DNA of 64,000 nucleotides from Bacillus zhangzhouensis. GTDB lineage: Bacteria; Bacillota; Bacilli; Bacillales; Bacillaceae. Both the position numbers and the translations under genes were made by a program. Location of the stretch: contig CP099514.1 in the NCBI GenBank assembly GCA_025809375.1, forward strand, positions 1,488,001 through 1,552,000, written 5' to 3'. Below are positions 18,467-29,171 of the stretch, one piece after another (the first letter of the stretch is position 1; every line of letters starts with the position of its first letter). The notes beneath the pieces were generated by a model. That model did not search any database and was not told the DNA's origin. It worked only from the letters and a program-made list of their open reading frames with translations.

Positions 18467-18492
18467 TACTTTACTGAACAGTCGGTAAAGTA
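18467..18492. repeat. Isolated 26-bp palindrome, operator or hairpin
   Basis: TACTTTACtGAac/agTCgGTAAAGTA: 8-base perfect outer arms and a partly symmetrical centre (ACTGAACAGTCGGT), resembling TetR-type operators. On the minus strand it is followed by GGTGTTTTTTT, so it could also be a secondary terminator for ymaG. It lies where ebrAB is found in B. subtilis. Confidence 0.4.
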
Positions 18493-18568
18493 AATGTTAA
18501 AACCCGTGAAAAAAGAGTGTGTCAATCGATTCATTTTATAAGAGGATCTTTTCACTCAATCATCTTAT

Positions 18569-18799
18569 TTAATAATAAGGGAAAGGTCCAAATGGCACGT
18601 ATGGCGGCGGATAAGGGTATCCATAGCCAAATCCTGGCGCAATCAAAGATCCAGCAAGCAGCCCACCAGCAAAACCACCTAAAAATGGAGGTCCAAAGAA
18701 TCCAGGTCTCCCAAACCCAAAACCCGGGCGGCCAAATCCGAAACCAAAAGGTCTTCTCATGTCTTCTTGAATAAACGGAGGTGCGTCAAAATAATTCAT
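18569..18799 (-). CDS. ymaG: Inner spore coat protein YmaG
   Basis: A 76-residue protein rich in Gly, Pro, Phe and Tyr, with repeated FGFGRPG units in the middle and a PYPPPYVPFGPFPYY tail. Composition and the location beside ymaF match the inner coat protein YmaG. The ATG at 18799 is preferred because AGAAAGGAG lies seven bases upstream; in-frame extensions to 18820 or 18919 would swallow this site. It is divergent from ymaF. Coat location is family knowledge. Confidence 0.8.
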   Translation of the reverse strand: MNYFDAPPFIQEDMRRPFGFGFGRPGFGFGRPGFFGPPFLGGFAGGLLAGSLIAPGFGYGYPYPPPYVPFGPFPYY

Positions 18800-18903
18800 A
18801 ATAAAAGGCTCCTTTCTCATAAAATCACTATAACTGACATCAGTGTATTCCAGTAGCCTACATGTGTTTGGGGGAACGCCTAATATAAGGAGGAATGTTA
18901 GAA

Positions 18904-19302
18904 ATGGGCCTGTATCCATCTAATTGGGCAAAGTGTCCGCCGCATGCTCATGCATATAAAGCCCGTACGGATGTAACAGAGGGGCATTATCATTTAATAG
19001 AAGGTATTTCTCAGCCTGTGAATGGAAGCAATACCGACCGGCATACTCATTTTTATCGGGGGATCACCTCCTTTGAAAGAGGGCATTTCCACAGGTACTA
19101 CGGTATCACAGGGCCTGCAATACCTAGAGTGGATGGAACACATTATCACGAGATTGAGGAAGTCACTTATCCTGCCTATCTCGGTTCCGTTCCCATCCAA
19201 TATGGAGGTGTCGTCTATAGTCCAGATGAGAGGCCAACACATAAGCATCGTTTAAAAGGAAAAACATATGAAGTGGTTGGAAATGAACCGCTTGGCTGGT
19301 GA
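18904..19302 (+). CDS. ymaF: YmaF family protein
   Basis: A 132-residue protein with regularly spaced His-containing repeats (CPPHAHAY, GHYHLIEG, DRHTHFYRG, GHFHRYYG, THYHEIEE, THKHRLKG), each a short beta unit, giving a possible metal-binding repeat fold. YmaF is conserved in Bacillus without assigned function. ATG 18904 is chosen because AAGGAGGA (18887-18894) is eight bases away; ATG 18895 would touch it. It is divergent from ymaG and about 70 bases before miaA. Confidence 0.88.
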   Translation: MGLYPSNWAKCPPHAHAYKARTDVTEGHYHLIEGISQPVNGSNTDRHTHFYRGITSFERGHFHRYYGITGPAIPRVDGTHYHEIEEVTYPAYLGSVPIQYGGVVYSPDERPTHKHRLKGKTYEVVGNEPLGW

Positions 19303-19371
19303 TGGGCAGCATATAGGAGAGTAAGAAAAGTTATGCTATACTGTAGGCAGTTTTTAAAAGAGAGTGATGTT

Positions 19372-20328
19372 ATGAATAAAGCGAAGCAGCCAGTAATCGT
19401 ATTAGTAGGGCCGACGGCTGTCGGCAAAACCAAATTGAGCATTGATATAGCCAAAGCATTTAATGGAGAAATTATCAGCGGGGATTCTATGCAGATTTAT
19501 AAAGGGATGGATATCGGAACAGCTAAAATCACTCCCAGAGAAATGAATGGCATCCCGCACCATTTAATTGATATTAAACAACCGGATGAATCTTTTTCGG
19601 CAGCTGAATTTCAGCAGCTGGTCCGTTCGAAAATCAAAGAGATTGCCGCTAGAGGGAAAACGCCAATGATTGTCGGCGGAACAGGTCTCTATATTCAATC
19701 TGTTTTATATGATTACACATTTACGGATGAGAAAAGTGACCCTGCTTTTAGAGAAGAAATGGCGCTCTTTGAACAGCAGCACGGCACGCTTTTGCTGCAT
19801 GAAAAGCTAAAGGCAGTAGATCCTGATGCTGCAAACGCTATTCATCCGAATAACGTCCGCCGCGTGATCCGGGCGCTGGAAGTGATCCATACAACAGGTC
19901 AGAAAATGTCGGAGATGCAAAACGGGCATCAAGAAGTTCCTCTTTATGATACAGCCTTCATTGGGCTAAAAATGGATCGAGAGCTTTTGTACGAGCGCAT
20001 TCATCAAAGAATTGATATGATGATAGATGAAGGCTTAATTGAAGAAGTGAGAGCACTTTATCAATCTGGCTTGAAGGATTGTCAGTCTGTTCAAGCAATT
20101 GGTTATAAAGAGTTGTATGCCTATTTTCAAGGTAACTGCTCACTTGATGAAGCCATCCAGCAATTGAAGCAAAATTCCCGTAGATATGCGAAGCGTCAGT
20201 TCACGTGGTTCCGTAATAAAATGGCTGTCACTTGGTTTGATATGACACCGCCTTGCCACTTTTCAGACAAAAAAGAGGAAATTTTCGCATATATAGCAGG
20301 AAAGCTCGGACTTAAAGCGAAACTGTAG
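19372..20328 (+). CDS. miaA: tRNA dimethylallyltransferase MiaA
   Basis: A 318-residue enzyme that prenylates A37 of tRNAs, producing the i6A substrate of MiaB. The P-loop GPTAVGKT is at residues about 12-19, and [16 protein letters not shown] and GGTGLYIQS are family signatures. The ATG at 19372 is preferred: the frame extends to 19333, but AAAAGAGAGTGATG precedes 19372. A TATACT -10 with extended TG (19335-19342) lies just upstream. hfq follows after 25 bases, so a miaA-hfq operon is likely. Confidence 0.97.
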   Translation: MNKAKQPVIVLVGPTAVGKTKLSIDIAKAFNGEIISGDSMQIYKGMDIGTAKITPREMNGIPHHLIDIKQPDESFSAAEFQQLVRSKIKEIAARGKTPMIVGGTGLYIQSVLYDYTFTDEKSDPAFREEMALFEQQHGTLLLHEKLKAVDPDAANAIHPNNVRRVIRALEVIHTTGQKMSEMQNGHQEVPLYDTAFIGLKMDRELLYERIHQRIDMMIDEGLIEEVRALYQSGLKDCQSVQAIGYKELYAYFQGNCSLDEAIQQLKQNSRRYAKRQFTWFRNKMAVTWFDMTPPCHFSDKKEEIFAYIAGKLGLKAKL

Positions 20329-20353
20329 TTATCAGAATCAAGGAGGACGAAAC

Positions 20354-20575
20354 ATGAAACCGATTAATATTCAGGAACAGTTTTTGAATCAGATCCGCAA
20401 AGACAATACATTTGTCACAGTATTCTTACTGAATGGCTTTCAGCTTCGCGGTCAAGTGAAAGGGTTTGACAATTTCACGGTGCTGCTTGAAACAGAAGGG
20501 AAGCAGCAGCTTATTTATAAACACGCCATTTCTACATTTGCACCTCAAAAGAATGTAAATCTAGAAATAGAATAG
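20354..20575 (+). CDS. hfq: RNA chaperone Hfq
   Basis: A 73-residue Sm-like protein forming hexamers that bind A-rich and U-rich RNA. The Sm1 region ([22 protein letters not shown]) and the Sm2 signature YKHAIST are intact, as is the proximal-site [20 protein letters not shown] precedes the ATG. The downstream hairpin ends the miaA-hfq unit. The length matches B. subtilis Hfq. Confidence 0.97.
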   Translation: MKPINIQEQFLNQIRKDNTFVTVFLLNGFQLRGQVKGFDNFTVLLETEGKQQLIYKHAISTFAPQKNVNLEIE

Positions 20576-20587
20576 GATATGTTGTTT

Positions 20588-20664
20588 AAATAGCCCCATG
20601 CATCTGCGAATAAACCGGCCGGAACCCGCTACGTTTTTTGTCAGTGCAGAGGGGCTATTTTGTA
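20588..20664 (+). terminator. Long hairpin terminator after hfq
   Basis: AAATAGCCCC (20588) pairs with GGGGCTATTT (20651); CATCTGC inside can pair with GTGCAG to extend the stem. The approximately 50-base interior contains a self-complementary CCGGCCGG and a TTTTTT run. The T-tract after the outer stem is short. Confidence 0.75.
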
Positions 20665-20734
20665 TGCCGTGAAACTTTTCTGTCCATTTTGTGTATAATT
20701 CCTTATTGGATATTAGAAGAGTGAGGGGATTTAT

Positions 20735-21013
20735 ATGGAAAATGCAGAGCTTGAATGAAGAAGGATTAGAGTGCTCTTCCTTTTGATTGGAATTGTAGTC
20801 TTGTTTGGATCGTGCGCTATCTCAAACATTAAAGAAACGAGACAAAAAAGTCGGCACAACCATTCTCATGAAAATACAGATGGGATTTTACCATCATCTG
20901 CTGCACTAAAAAATAATCACTTTGCTGTTGTGGGAAAGATGAAGAAGAATAAGCACGTAAATTTACAAATGAATGTGAAGCCGCTACACTATAATCATGC
21001 ATCAGACATCTAG
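20735..21013 (+). pseudogene. ymzC: YmzC with premature TGA
   Basis: From ATG 20735 (GTGAGGGGAT upstream) the frame reads MENAELE, then TGA at 20756, then continues open in the same frame as RRIRVLFLLIGIVVLFGSCAI to the stop at 21013. Without the TGA this is a normal YmzC-like protein of about 92 residues with one membrane helix and a His/Asn-rich tail. Translation may restart at GTG 20771, which has AGAAGG six bases upstream, giving 80 residues lacking only the short head. YmzC function is unknown. It is either a pseudogene, a sequencing error or a naturally shortened form. Confidence 0.7.
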
Positions 21014-21031
21014 ACAGAAAAGGATGAGTTC

Positions 21032-21244
21032 ATGACACATAAAATTAAAATTAATCATTGGGAACAAACTTGTGAAGACGACTCCTGTTTTGAATATGGA
21101 ACAAGTGTTTCCGTAAATGGAAAAGAATTAGTGAGAGAAGCTTCAATCGTCTCTGCGCTTGAAGCGGTGCTAAAAGAATTAGGTGTTGAAGTGGAAATTA
21201 CAGAAGTGTCAGAAGATTTACAGTGCGATGCCTACAAAAAATAA
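21032..21244 (+). CDS. ymzA: Conserved small protein YmzA
   Basis: A 70-residue soluble acidic protein beginning MTHKIKINHWEQTCEDDSCF with two Cys in the first 20 residues and a predicted alpha/beta C-terminus. Position between ymzC and nrdI identifies it as YmzA, of unknown function. AAAGGATGAG precedes the ATG. It is probably cotranscribed with ymzC, ending 18 bases earlier. Confidence 0.85.
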   Translation: MTHKIKINHWEQTCEDDSCFEYGTSVSVNGKELVREASIVSALEAVLKELGVEVEITEVSEDLQCDAYKK

Positions 21245-21417
21245 AACAAAAAGTCTAGTCTACTAAGCGATTTTTTTTCGTGTTATGATAGATTTCGGTT
21301 TCAGTTGAATAGGGAGTAGAGCAGTCTATTTTTAGATCCTGTTCTGCTCTATTTATTTGAACGTACGAGTTCGGCTGTGAAGGTTCGGCCGGGTTGGTTG
21401 ATTTTTTTCGTTTCAGA

Positions 21418-21465
21418 TATCTATATGTTGTGTTTTGAAAAAACATAGTATACTATATATAGTGA
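21418..21465 (+). promoter_or_regulatory. Paired NrdR boxes before nrdI
   Basis: ATACTATATATAGTGA (21450-21465) matches the 16-base NrdR box consensus at about 14 positions, and TATCTATATGTTGTGT (21418-21433) at about 12. They are 32 bases start to start, about three helical turns, the usual spacing of NrdR box pairs. This predicts ATP/dATP-sensing repression of nrdIEF-ymaB. A hairpin (AGAGCAG / CTGCTCT) at 21319-21352 probably ends the ymzA transcript. Confidence 0.75.
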
Positions 21466-21497
21466 ATAACGAAATGATCAACAATACTAAAAACTAG

Positions 21498-23964
<2,467 letters not shown>

Positions 23965-23981
23965 TTAAAGGAGAGTTTAAC

Positions 23982-24962
23982 GTGACAAAAATTTATGATG
24001 CAGCCAACTGGTCAAAACACGAAGACGATTTTACACAAATGTTTTACAACCAAAATGTGAAGCAGTTCTGGCTTCCAGAAGAGATTTCCTTAAACGGAGA
24101 TCTCTTGACATGGAAATATTTAGGTGAAAAAGAGCAAGATACATACATGAAGGTACTTGCTGGACTGACTTTACTTGATACAGAACAAGGAAATACAGGG
24201 ATGCCGATTGTTGCTGAACATGTGGACGGCCATCAGCGTAAAGCTGTACTAAACTTTATGGCAATGATGGAAAATGCAGTGCATGCGAAATCATACTCAA
24301 ATATCTTCATGACACTCGCACCAACTGAAACGATCAGTGAAGTATTTGAATGGGTCAAGAAGAATAAATTCCTGCAAAAGAAAGCAGATATGATTGTCAG
24401 TTTATACCGTTCGATTCAAAAGGACGATCCTATTTCTCTCTTTAAAGCAATGGTTGCTTCTGTGTATTTAGAAAGTTTCCTATTTTATAGTGGTTTTTAC
24501 TACCCGCTTTATTTCTATGGACAAGGAAAGCTCATGCAAAGCGGTGAAATCATCAACTTAATTTTGCGTGATGAAGCGATTCATGGTGTGTACGTTGGAT
24601 TATTAGCACAAGAAATTTACAACAAACAAACACCTGAAGTGCAAAAAGAGCTGTATGATTTCTCTATTGACCTCTTGAACGAACTTTATGAAAATGAACT
24701 TCATTACACAGAAGATATTTATGACCAAGTCAATTTATCGCATGATGTGAAAAAGTTCATTCGTTACAATGCCAATAAAGCGTTAATGAACCTTGGATTT
24801 TCCCCTTATTTTGAAGAAGAAGAGATCAACCCTATTGTATTGAACGGGCTCAATACAAAAACAAAATCGCATGACTTCTTCTCAATGAAAGGGAACGGCT
24901 ACAAAAAAGCAACAGTTGAGCCGTTAAAAGATGACGACTTCTTCTTTGGAGATGAATCGTAA
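23982..24962 (+). CDS. nrdF: Class Ib ribonucleotide reductase beta subunit
   Basis: A 326-residue small subunit carrying the metal-tyrosyl radical cofactor. Metal ligands are in [20 protein letters not shown] and [11 protein letters not shown]. The GTG start at 23982 is preferred because AAAGGAGAGTTTAAC precedes it; the frame extends into the end of nrdE. A terminator-like hairpin follows, partly separating nrdF from ymaB. Confidence 0.97.
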   Translation: MTKIYDAANWSKHEDDFTQMFYNQNVKQFWLPEEISLNGDLLTWKYLGEKEQDTYMKVLAGLTLLDTEQGNTGMPIVAEHVDGHQRKAVLNFMAMMENAVHAKSYSNIFMTLAPTETISEVFEWVKKNKFLQKKADMIVSLYRSIQKDDPISLFKAMVASVYLESFLFYSGFYYPLYFYGQGKLMQSGEIINLILRDEAIHGVYVGLLAQEIYNKQTPEVQKELYDFSIDLLNELYENELHYTEDIYDQVNLSHDVKKFIRYNANKALMNLGFSPYFEEEEINPIVLNGLNTKTKSHDFFSMKGNGYKKATVEPLKDDDFFFGDES

Positions 24963-24975
24963 GGAAAGCGTAAAA

Positions 24976-25006
24976 GTCAAAACGCATCACTCGTTTTGGC
25001 TTTTTG
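24976..25006 (+). terminator. Hairpin between nrdF and ymaB
   Basis: GTCAAAACG / CGTTTTGGC with a G-U pair, followed by TTTTTG; probably a partial terminator inside the nrd operon. Confidence 0.65.
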
Positions 25007-25046
25007 CCATTTCTAACAATGTGTTACATACTGGAGGGTGCCGAAC

Positions 25047-25664
25047 ATGGGAAAAATGGACGAAATTATTTTAGTTGCACCGCGCGCACAAGTGTTCCAA
25101 AATGAAACACTTGCGTTTAATGGTGTGAACAGTGAAGAGAAAACAATCAGCGCAATTATGAAAGAAATCGAAGAGCACTTCGAACAGATGCGAAGAGGCG
25201 ATGCAGAAGAAAATCCTGACTTCAAGCAGCCGATTCCTTATGTCGTGATTAAGCGTAAGGACGAAGTGTATGTATATGAACGACTTCAAGGCGGCGGAGA
25301 GACTCGCTTACATCATATGTTATCTCTTGGCTTTGGGGGGCATATGAATTTCATTGAAGGAAAAAACTTTGCTGAGATTCTAAAAGAAAATACGGATCGT
25401 GAGCTGGACGAAGAACTTTCTATTCGAGAAGAAGACAAACTTGAAATGAAAACCCTTGGATTAATCAATGATGATGACAACAGTGTCGGCCGTGTGCACA
25501 TTGGACTGTTATCATCGCTTGAACTATCTCCGGGTGCTCATGTGGAAGTAAAAGAAACAGATCAAATCTCAGGAAAATGGATGAAAGCAGCCGATTTGAA
25601 AAAGCCTGAATACTTCGATCGACTTGAAACATGGTCTCAATTTGTCGTCAACATCTTAGCGTAA
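25047..25664 (+). CDS. ymaB: Nudix-like protein YmaB
   Basis: A 205-residue protein whose centre resembles a Nudix box (the segment ending ENTDRELDEELSI gives the REUxEE part). Nudix enzymes hydrolyse nucleoside diphosphates linked to another group. YmaB is the last gene of the nrd operon in B. subtilis and is reported essential there; its substrate is unresolved. ATG 25047 follows CTGGAGGGTG at proper spacing. A strong terminator ends the operon. Confidence 0.92.
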   Translation: MGKMDEIILVAPRAQVFQNETLAFNGVNSEEKTISAIMKEIEEHFEQMRRGDAEENPDFKQPIPYVVIKRKDEVYVYERLQGGGETRLHHMLSLGFGGHMNFIEGKNFAEILKENTDRELDEELSIREEDKLEMKTLGLINDDDNSVGRVHIGLLSSLELSPGAHVEVKETDQISGKWMKAADLKKPEYFDRLETWSQFVVNILA

Positions 25665-25671
25665 ATGAATA

Positions 25672-25720
25672 CGCAACAAAACCGGCTTAGCAAAAGACTT
25701 GAGCCGGTTTGTTGCGTTAC
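25672..25720. terminator. Bidirectional terminator ymaB/cwlC
   Basis: CGCAACAAAACCGGCT / AGCCGGTTTGTTGCG, a 15-base stem between convergent genes. Confidence 0.9.
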
Positions 25721-25732
25721 AATAGCTTCAGC

Positions 25733-26491
25733 TTATTGGAAAACGAATGCGTCGTGACCAGCCTGTTTCAATCTTGCGACGAGGTCATCTGCATTTTGCT
25801 TTGTTTGGAAAGCGCCAGCCTGTACTCGGAACATGCCGCCGTTTAATACAACAAACGCATCAAAGCCTTTGAATTTAAGTGTGGCTGCTAATTCATCCGC
25901 ATTGGCTTTCACTTTGAAAGCTCCTGCCTGCACTTTATAAAGATTACCTGGTTTTTTTTTCAATTGAAACGCTTTTTCTAAACCAGTCGCATGAGCGCGA
26001 GCAATGCCTTGAAGAAAGGTTGCGTTGCGGAGCTTATTAGCATCAGCTGCCGTATCAATGAAACCATTCTCTGTTAAAATAGCGGGCATAGAAGTTTCTC
26101 GAAGAACGTGAAAGTTCGCCGTTTTCTTGCCGCGGTTGGCAAAATCAACCGAGCGGACAATCTCATCATGAAGGGCATTGCGATACGTGGTGGTCGGTGC
26201 TGAAACGCCAGGATACACATAGCTTTCAAACCCTGTACCTCCGCCAGCATTAATATGAATAGACACGAAATAGTCAGCTCCCCAGCTGTTTGCCGCATTC
26301 GTACGCTTGGACAAAGAGACGGATTGGTCAGTTGAACGACTTAAGCGGACGGAAACCTCATCATATTCACTCATCAAGATGTCTCTCAGTAAAATCGCGA
26401 TTTGAAGTGTTAAATTTTTCTCCAAAAGTCCATTAGCACTAGCTCCAGAATCTGTTCCTCCATGGCCAGGATCAATAAAAATTTTCACCAT
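25733..26491 (-). CDS. cwlC: N-acetylmuramoyl-L-alanine amidase CwlC
   Basis: A 252-residue sporulation-specific amidase that helps lyse the mother cell. The Amidase_3 domain shows zinc ligands in DPGHGGTDSG and SIHINAG, a Glu in GLLEKNL and the catalytic Glu in ILTENGFID. Two C-terminal SPOR repeats (LYKVQAGAFKVKANADEL and MFRVQAGAFQTKQNADDL) bind denuded glycan. There is no signal peptide, as known for CwlC. A SigK-like promoter lies upstream. The length is nearly that of the B. subtilis enzyme. Confidence 0.96.
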   Translation of the reverse strand: MVKIFIDPGHGGTDSGASANGLLEKNLTLQIAILLRDILMSEYDEVSVRLSRSTDQSVSLSKRTNAANSWGADYFVSIHINAGGGTGFESYVYPGVSAPTTTYRNALHDEIVRSVDFANRGKKTANFHVLRETSMPAILTENGFIDTAADANKLRNATFLQGIARAHATGLEKAFQLKKKPGNLYKVQAGAFKVKANADELAATLKFKGFDAFVVLNGGMFRVQAGAFQTKQNADDLVARLKQAGHDAFVFQ

Positions 26492-26811
26492 CTATTCATC
26501 ACCTCGTCTTTATTTTATGAGAAAATAGAAGAATTGCCTGTACAAAATGCGGAAATCATTGAGACTCTTTTCTGCATGATTAGTGATCAAAAAGCTACAT
26601 TTTTCTAAGAAAAAGCAAATTGTTGGTTTGTCCGCCCAAAAGGGATGAATACAATGGAAATAGCACATCATTTCCTGGGAAACCGCAGAAATCCCTACAA
26701 TATCCGGTATCTCGGGTTATTTTGACAGCAAACTTGGGCTTAGGCGGGCGATTGTCACGATTACAGCTCCACCCGAATAGAATAAAGAGAGAAGAGCGAG
26801 AGGTGAATACG
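26492..26811. promoter_or_regulatory. cwlC-spoVK divergent region with SigK-like -10
   Basis: On the minus strand CATAAAATA (26511-26519) fits the SigK -10 CATAnnnTA, with an AC dinucleotide about 16-20 bases upstream, 20 bases before cwlC. The rest of the 320-base gap carries the spoVK leader; I could not define its expected SigE promoter with confidence. Confidence 0.5.
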
Positions 26812-27771
26812 TTGGAGCGAGCTGTCACATATAAAAACAACGGCCAAATCAATATTATACTTAACGGCCAAAAGCAAGTATTGGTTGATGCAGACTCAGA
26901 GGCAGAATACCTAGAAGCCTTACAGAAAAATGAGGCAAAACACAGCATCTTACGGGAAATAGAGCGTGAAATGAACAGCCTTGTCGGTATGGATGAAATG
27001 AAACGAAACATAAAAGAGATTTATGCTTGGATTTTTGTTAATCAAAAAAGGCAGGAACAAGGGTTAAAGGTAGGGAAACAAGCACTTCACATGATGTTCA
27101 AAGGGAATCCCGGCACAGGGAAAACCACAGTTGCAAGACTTGTCGGGAAGCTTTTCTTTGAAATGAATGTGCTCTCAAAGGGTCACTTAATCGAAGCGGA
27201 ACGCGGTGATCTTGTTGGAGAGTACATTGGTCATACAGCGCAAAAAACAAGGGATTTAATTAAAAAATCACTTGGCGGTATTTTGTTCATTGACGAAGCC
27301 TATTCTCTTGCACGCGGAGGAGAAAAGGATTTTGGAAAAGAGGCGATTGATACCCTTGTGAAACATATGGAGGACAAACAGCACGAATTCATTCTCATTC
27401 TAGCTGGCTACTCAAAGGAAATGGATCATTTTCTTTCTTTAAACCCCGGCCTGCAATCAAGATTTCCAATCAATATCAGCTTTCCTGATTATACAGTCGA
27501 TCAACTCATGGATATTGCCAAACGAATGATGGCAGACAGGGAATATGTATTTACACAAGAAGCTGAATGGAAGCTGAGGGATTATTTAATGCACATTAAA
27601 AGTACCACGAGCCCGGCAAAATTCAGCAACGGCCGGTTTGTGCGAAACACCATTGAAAAAGCCATACGAACACAGGCGATGAGACTGCTTCTTGTGGATC
27701 ATTATGATAAAAAAGATCTGCTGACTATTAAAAGTCACGATCTTCAAATGAAAGAGGATACGCCTTCTTAA
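26812..27771 (+). CDS. spoVK: Stage V sporulation protein K (AAA+ ATPase)
   Basis: A 319-residue CbbX/SpoVK-type AAA+ ATPase required for spore maturation. Walker A FKGNPGTGKTTVA is near residue 105, Walker B GILFIDEAYSLA near 160, with an arginine-finger region LQSRFP near 220. The TTG at 26812 (protein start MERAVTYKNNGQIN) is preferred with GAGAGGTGA six bases upstream; GTG 26803 is possible. The frame runs further upstream to 26620, but that part lacks family similarity. The terminator overlaps the last codons. Confidence 0.95.
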   Translation: MERAVTYKNNGQINIILNGQKQVLVDADSEAEYLEALQKNEAKHSILREIEREMNSLVGMDEMKRNIKEIYAWIFVNQKRQEQGLKVGKQALHMMFKGNPGTGKTTVARLVGKLFFEMNVLSKGHLIEAERGDLVGEYIGHTAQKTRDLIKKSLGGILFIDEAYSLARGGEKDFGKEAIDTLVKHMEDKQHEFILILAGYSKEMDHFLSLNPGLQSRFPINISFPDYTVDQLMDIAKRMMADREYVFTQEAEWKLRDYLMHIKSTTSPAKFSNGRFVRNTIEKAIRTQAMRLLLVDHYDKKDLLTIKSHDLQMKEDTPS

Positions 27772-27793
27772 AATGGCGTATCCTCTTTATAAA
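27751..27793 (+). terminator. Terminator overlapping the spoVK end
   Basis: AAAGAGGATACGCC / GGCGTATCCTCTTT perfect 14-base stem; the left arm is still coding sequence. Confidence 0.9.
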
Positions 27794-27893
27794 GAGACAC
27801 TAAAATAAACCCTCTGAATAAGTGGTATACGTGTGATGTGTTTGGTATGATGGTACTACTGAAAACTTAAGTACAGAAAGGAAACAACTGACG

Positions 27894-29165
27894 TTGAATG
27901 AACATGAAATGACTGAAAAAGCGATTCTTGTCGGCTGCCAATTGCCGCATGTAACGGATGAACGCTTTCAATACTCAATGGAAGAATTAGCTTCCTTAAC
28001 CAAAACGGCTGGCGGTGAAGCTGTCAGCGTGATGACGCAGAAGAGAAATAGACAAGACAGCGCAACGTATATCGGTAAAGGGAAAGTAGAAGAGCTTGAA
28101 GTGCTTTGCGAGGAATTTGAATGTGATGTCATTATATTTAACGACGAGCTTTCGCCAAGCCAGCTAAAAGCTTTGGCGACTGCTTTAGATGTGAAAATCA
28201 TTGATCGTACGCAATTGATTTTAGATATCTTTGCAAAAAGAGCCCGTACAAGAGAGGGGAAGCTGCAAATAGAGCTTGCCCAGCTTCAGTATGCCCTGCC
28301 GCGACTAAGTGGACAAGGGATCAGCCTCTCAAGACAAGGGGGCGGAATTGGCGCAAGAGGTCCAGGAGAAACAAAACTAGAAACAGACAGACGCCATATT
28401 CGAAACCGCATTCACGAAATTAACGGGCAGTTATCTGCAGTCAAAGAGCACCGTACAAGATACCGGGAACGCCGAAAGAAAAATGGTGTGTTCCAAATTG
28501 CCATTGTCGGATATACGAATGCCGGAAAATCAACTTTGTTTAACCAATTAACAGAAGCGGATAGTCATGAAGAGGATCTGTTGTTTGCGACACTTGATCC
28601 AATGACACGTAAGATGACATTAGAATCTGGCTACAGTGTGCTCATTTCAGATACAGTTGGCTTTATCCAAGACCTTCCGACAACACTGATCGCTGCATTT
28701 CGTTCCACCCTTGAAGAAGTGAAAGAAGCCGATTATTTGCTTCATGTTATCGACTCTTCTAATGAGGATTATGAAGGGCACGAACGAACGGTTCATGAGC
28801 TTTTAGAAGAATTAGAGGCGGACCGTATTCCGATGCTGACTGTTTATAACAAGAAAGATCAAATAAGACCAGATTTCATTCCATCTTCAAAGCATCGCCA
28901 CATATTAATCAGTGCTAGATGCAAAGAAGATATAAAAATGTTAAAAGCAGATATAATGGCTGAGCTGAAAAAAGCCTTTTTAAAGCCATATCATGTGATG
29001 ATTCCAGCGTATGAAGGAAAGCTCATCTTCGCATTAAAATCAGAAACGCTTGTGGAATCACTAGAATTTCAAAAGGAAGCAGAACTTTATGACATTACCG
29101 GATTTAGTGGTGAGGAGCAGACCATTTTAGGTCAAATCAAGAAGTATATGATGGAAAGGAATTAA
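27894..29165 (+). CDS. hflX: GTPase HflX
   Basis: A 423-residue ribosome-associated GTPase (YnbA in B. subtilis) involved in ribosome splitting and rescue under stress. The N-terminal HflX domain includes the Gly-rich [19 protein letters not shown] segment, then a coiled linker and the G domain: GYTNAGKST (G1), DTVGFI (G3) and NKKD (G4). The TTG start at 27894 follows GAAAGGAAAC at a slightly long spacing; ATG 27909 is an alternative. ynbB follows after 6 bases, implying cotranscription. Confidence 0.95.
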   Translation: MNEHEMTEKAILVGCQLPHVTDERFQYSMEELASLTKTAGGEAVSVMTQKRNRQDSATYIGKGKVEELEVLCEEFECDVIIFNDELSPSQLKALATALDVKIIDRTQLILDIFAKRARTREGKLQIELAQLQYALPRLSGQGISLSRQGGGIGARGPGETKLETDRRHIRNRIHEINGQLSAVKEHRTRYRERRKKNGVFQIAIVGYTNAGKSTLFNQLTEADSHEEDLLFATLDPMTRKMTLESGYSVLISDTVGFIQDLPTTLIAAFRSTLEEVKEADYLLHVIDSSNEDYEGHERTVHELLEELEADRIPMLTVYNKKDQIRPDFIPSSKHRHILISARCKEDIKMLKADIMAELKKAFLKPYHVMIPAYEGKLIFALKSETLVESLEFQKEAELYDITGFSGEEQTILGQIKKYMMERN

Positions 29166-29171
29166 ATCAAG

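Noticed and set aside
18470-18500. CRISPR-like or tandem repeat array
   Set aside because: Only one palindrome is present; no spacer-repeat periodicity was seen here or anywhere else in the window.
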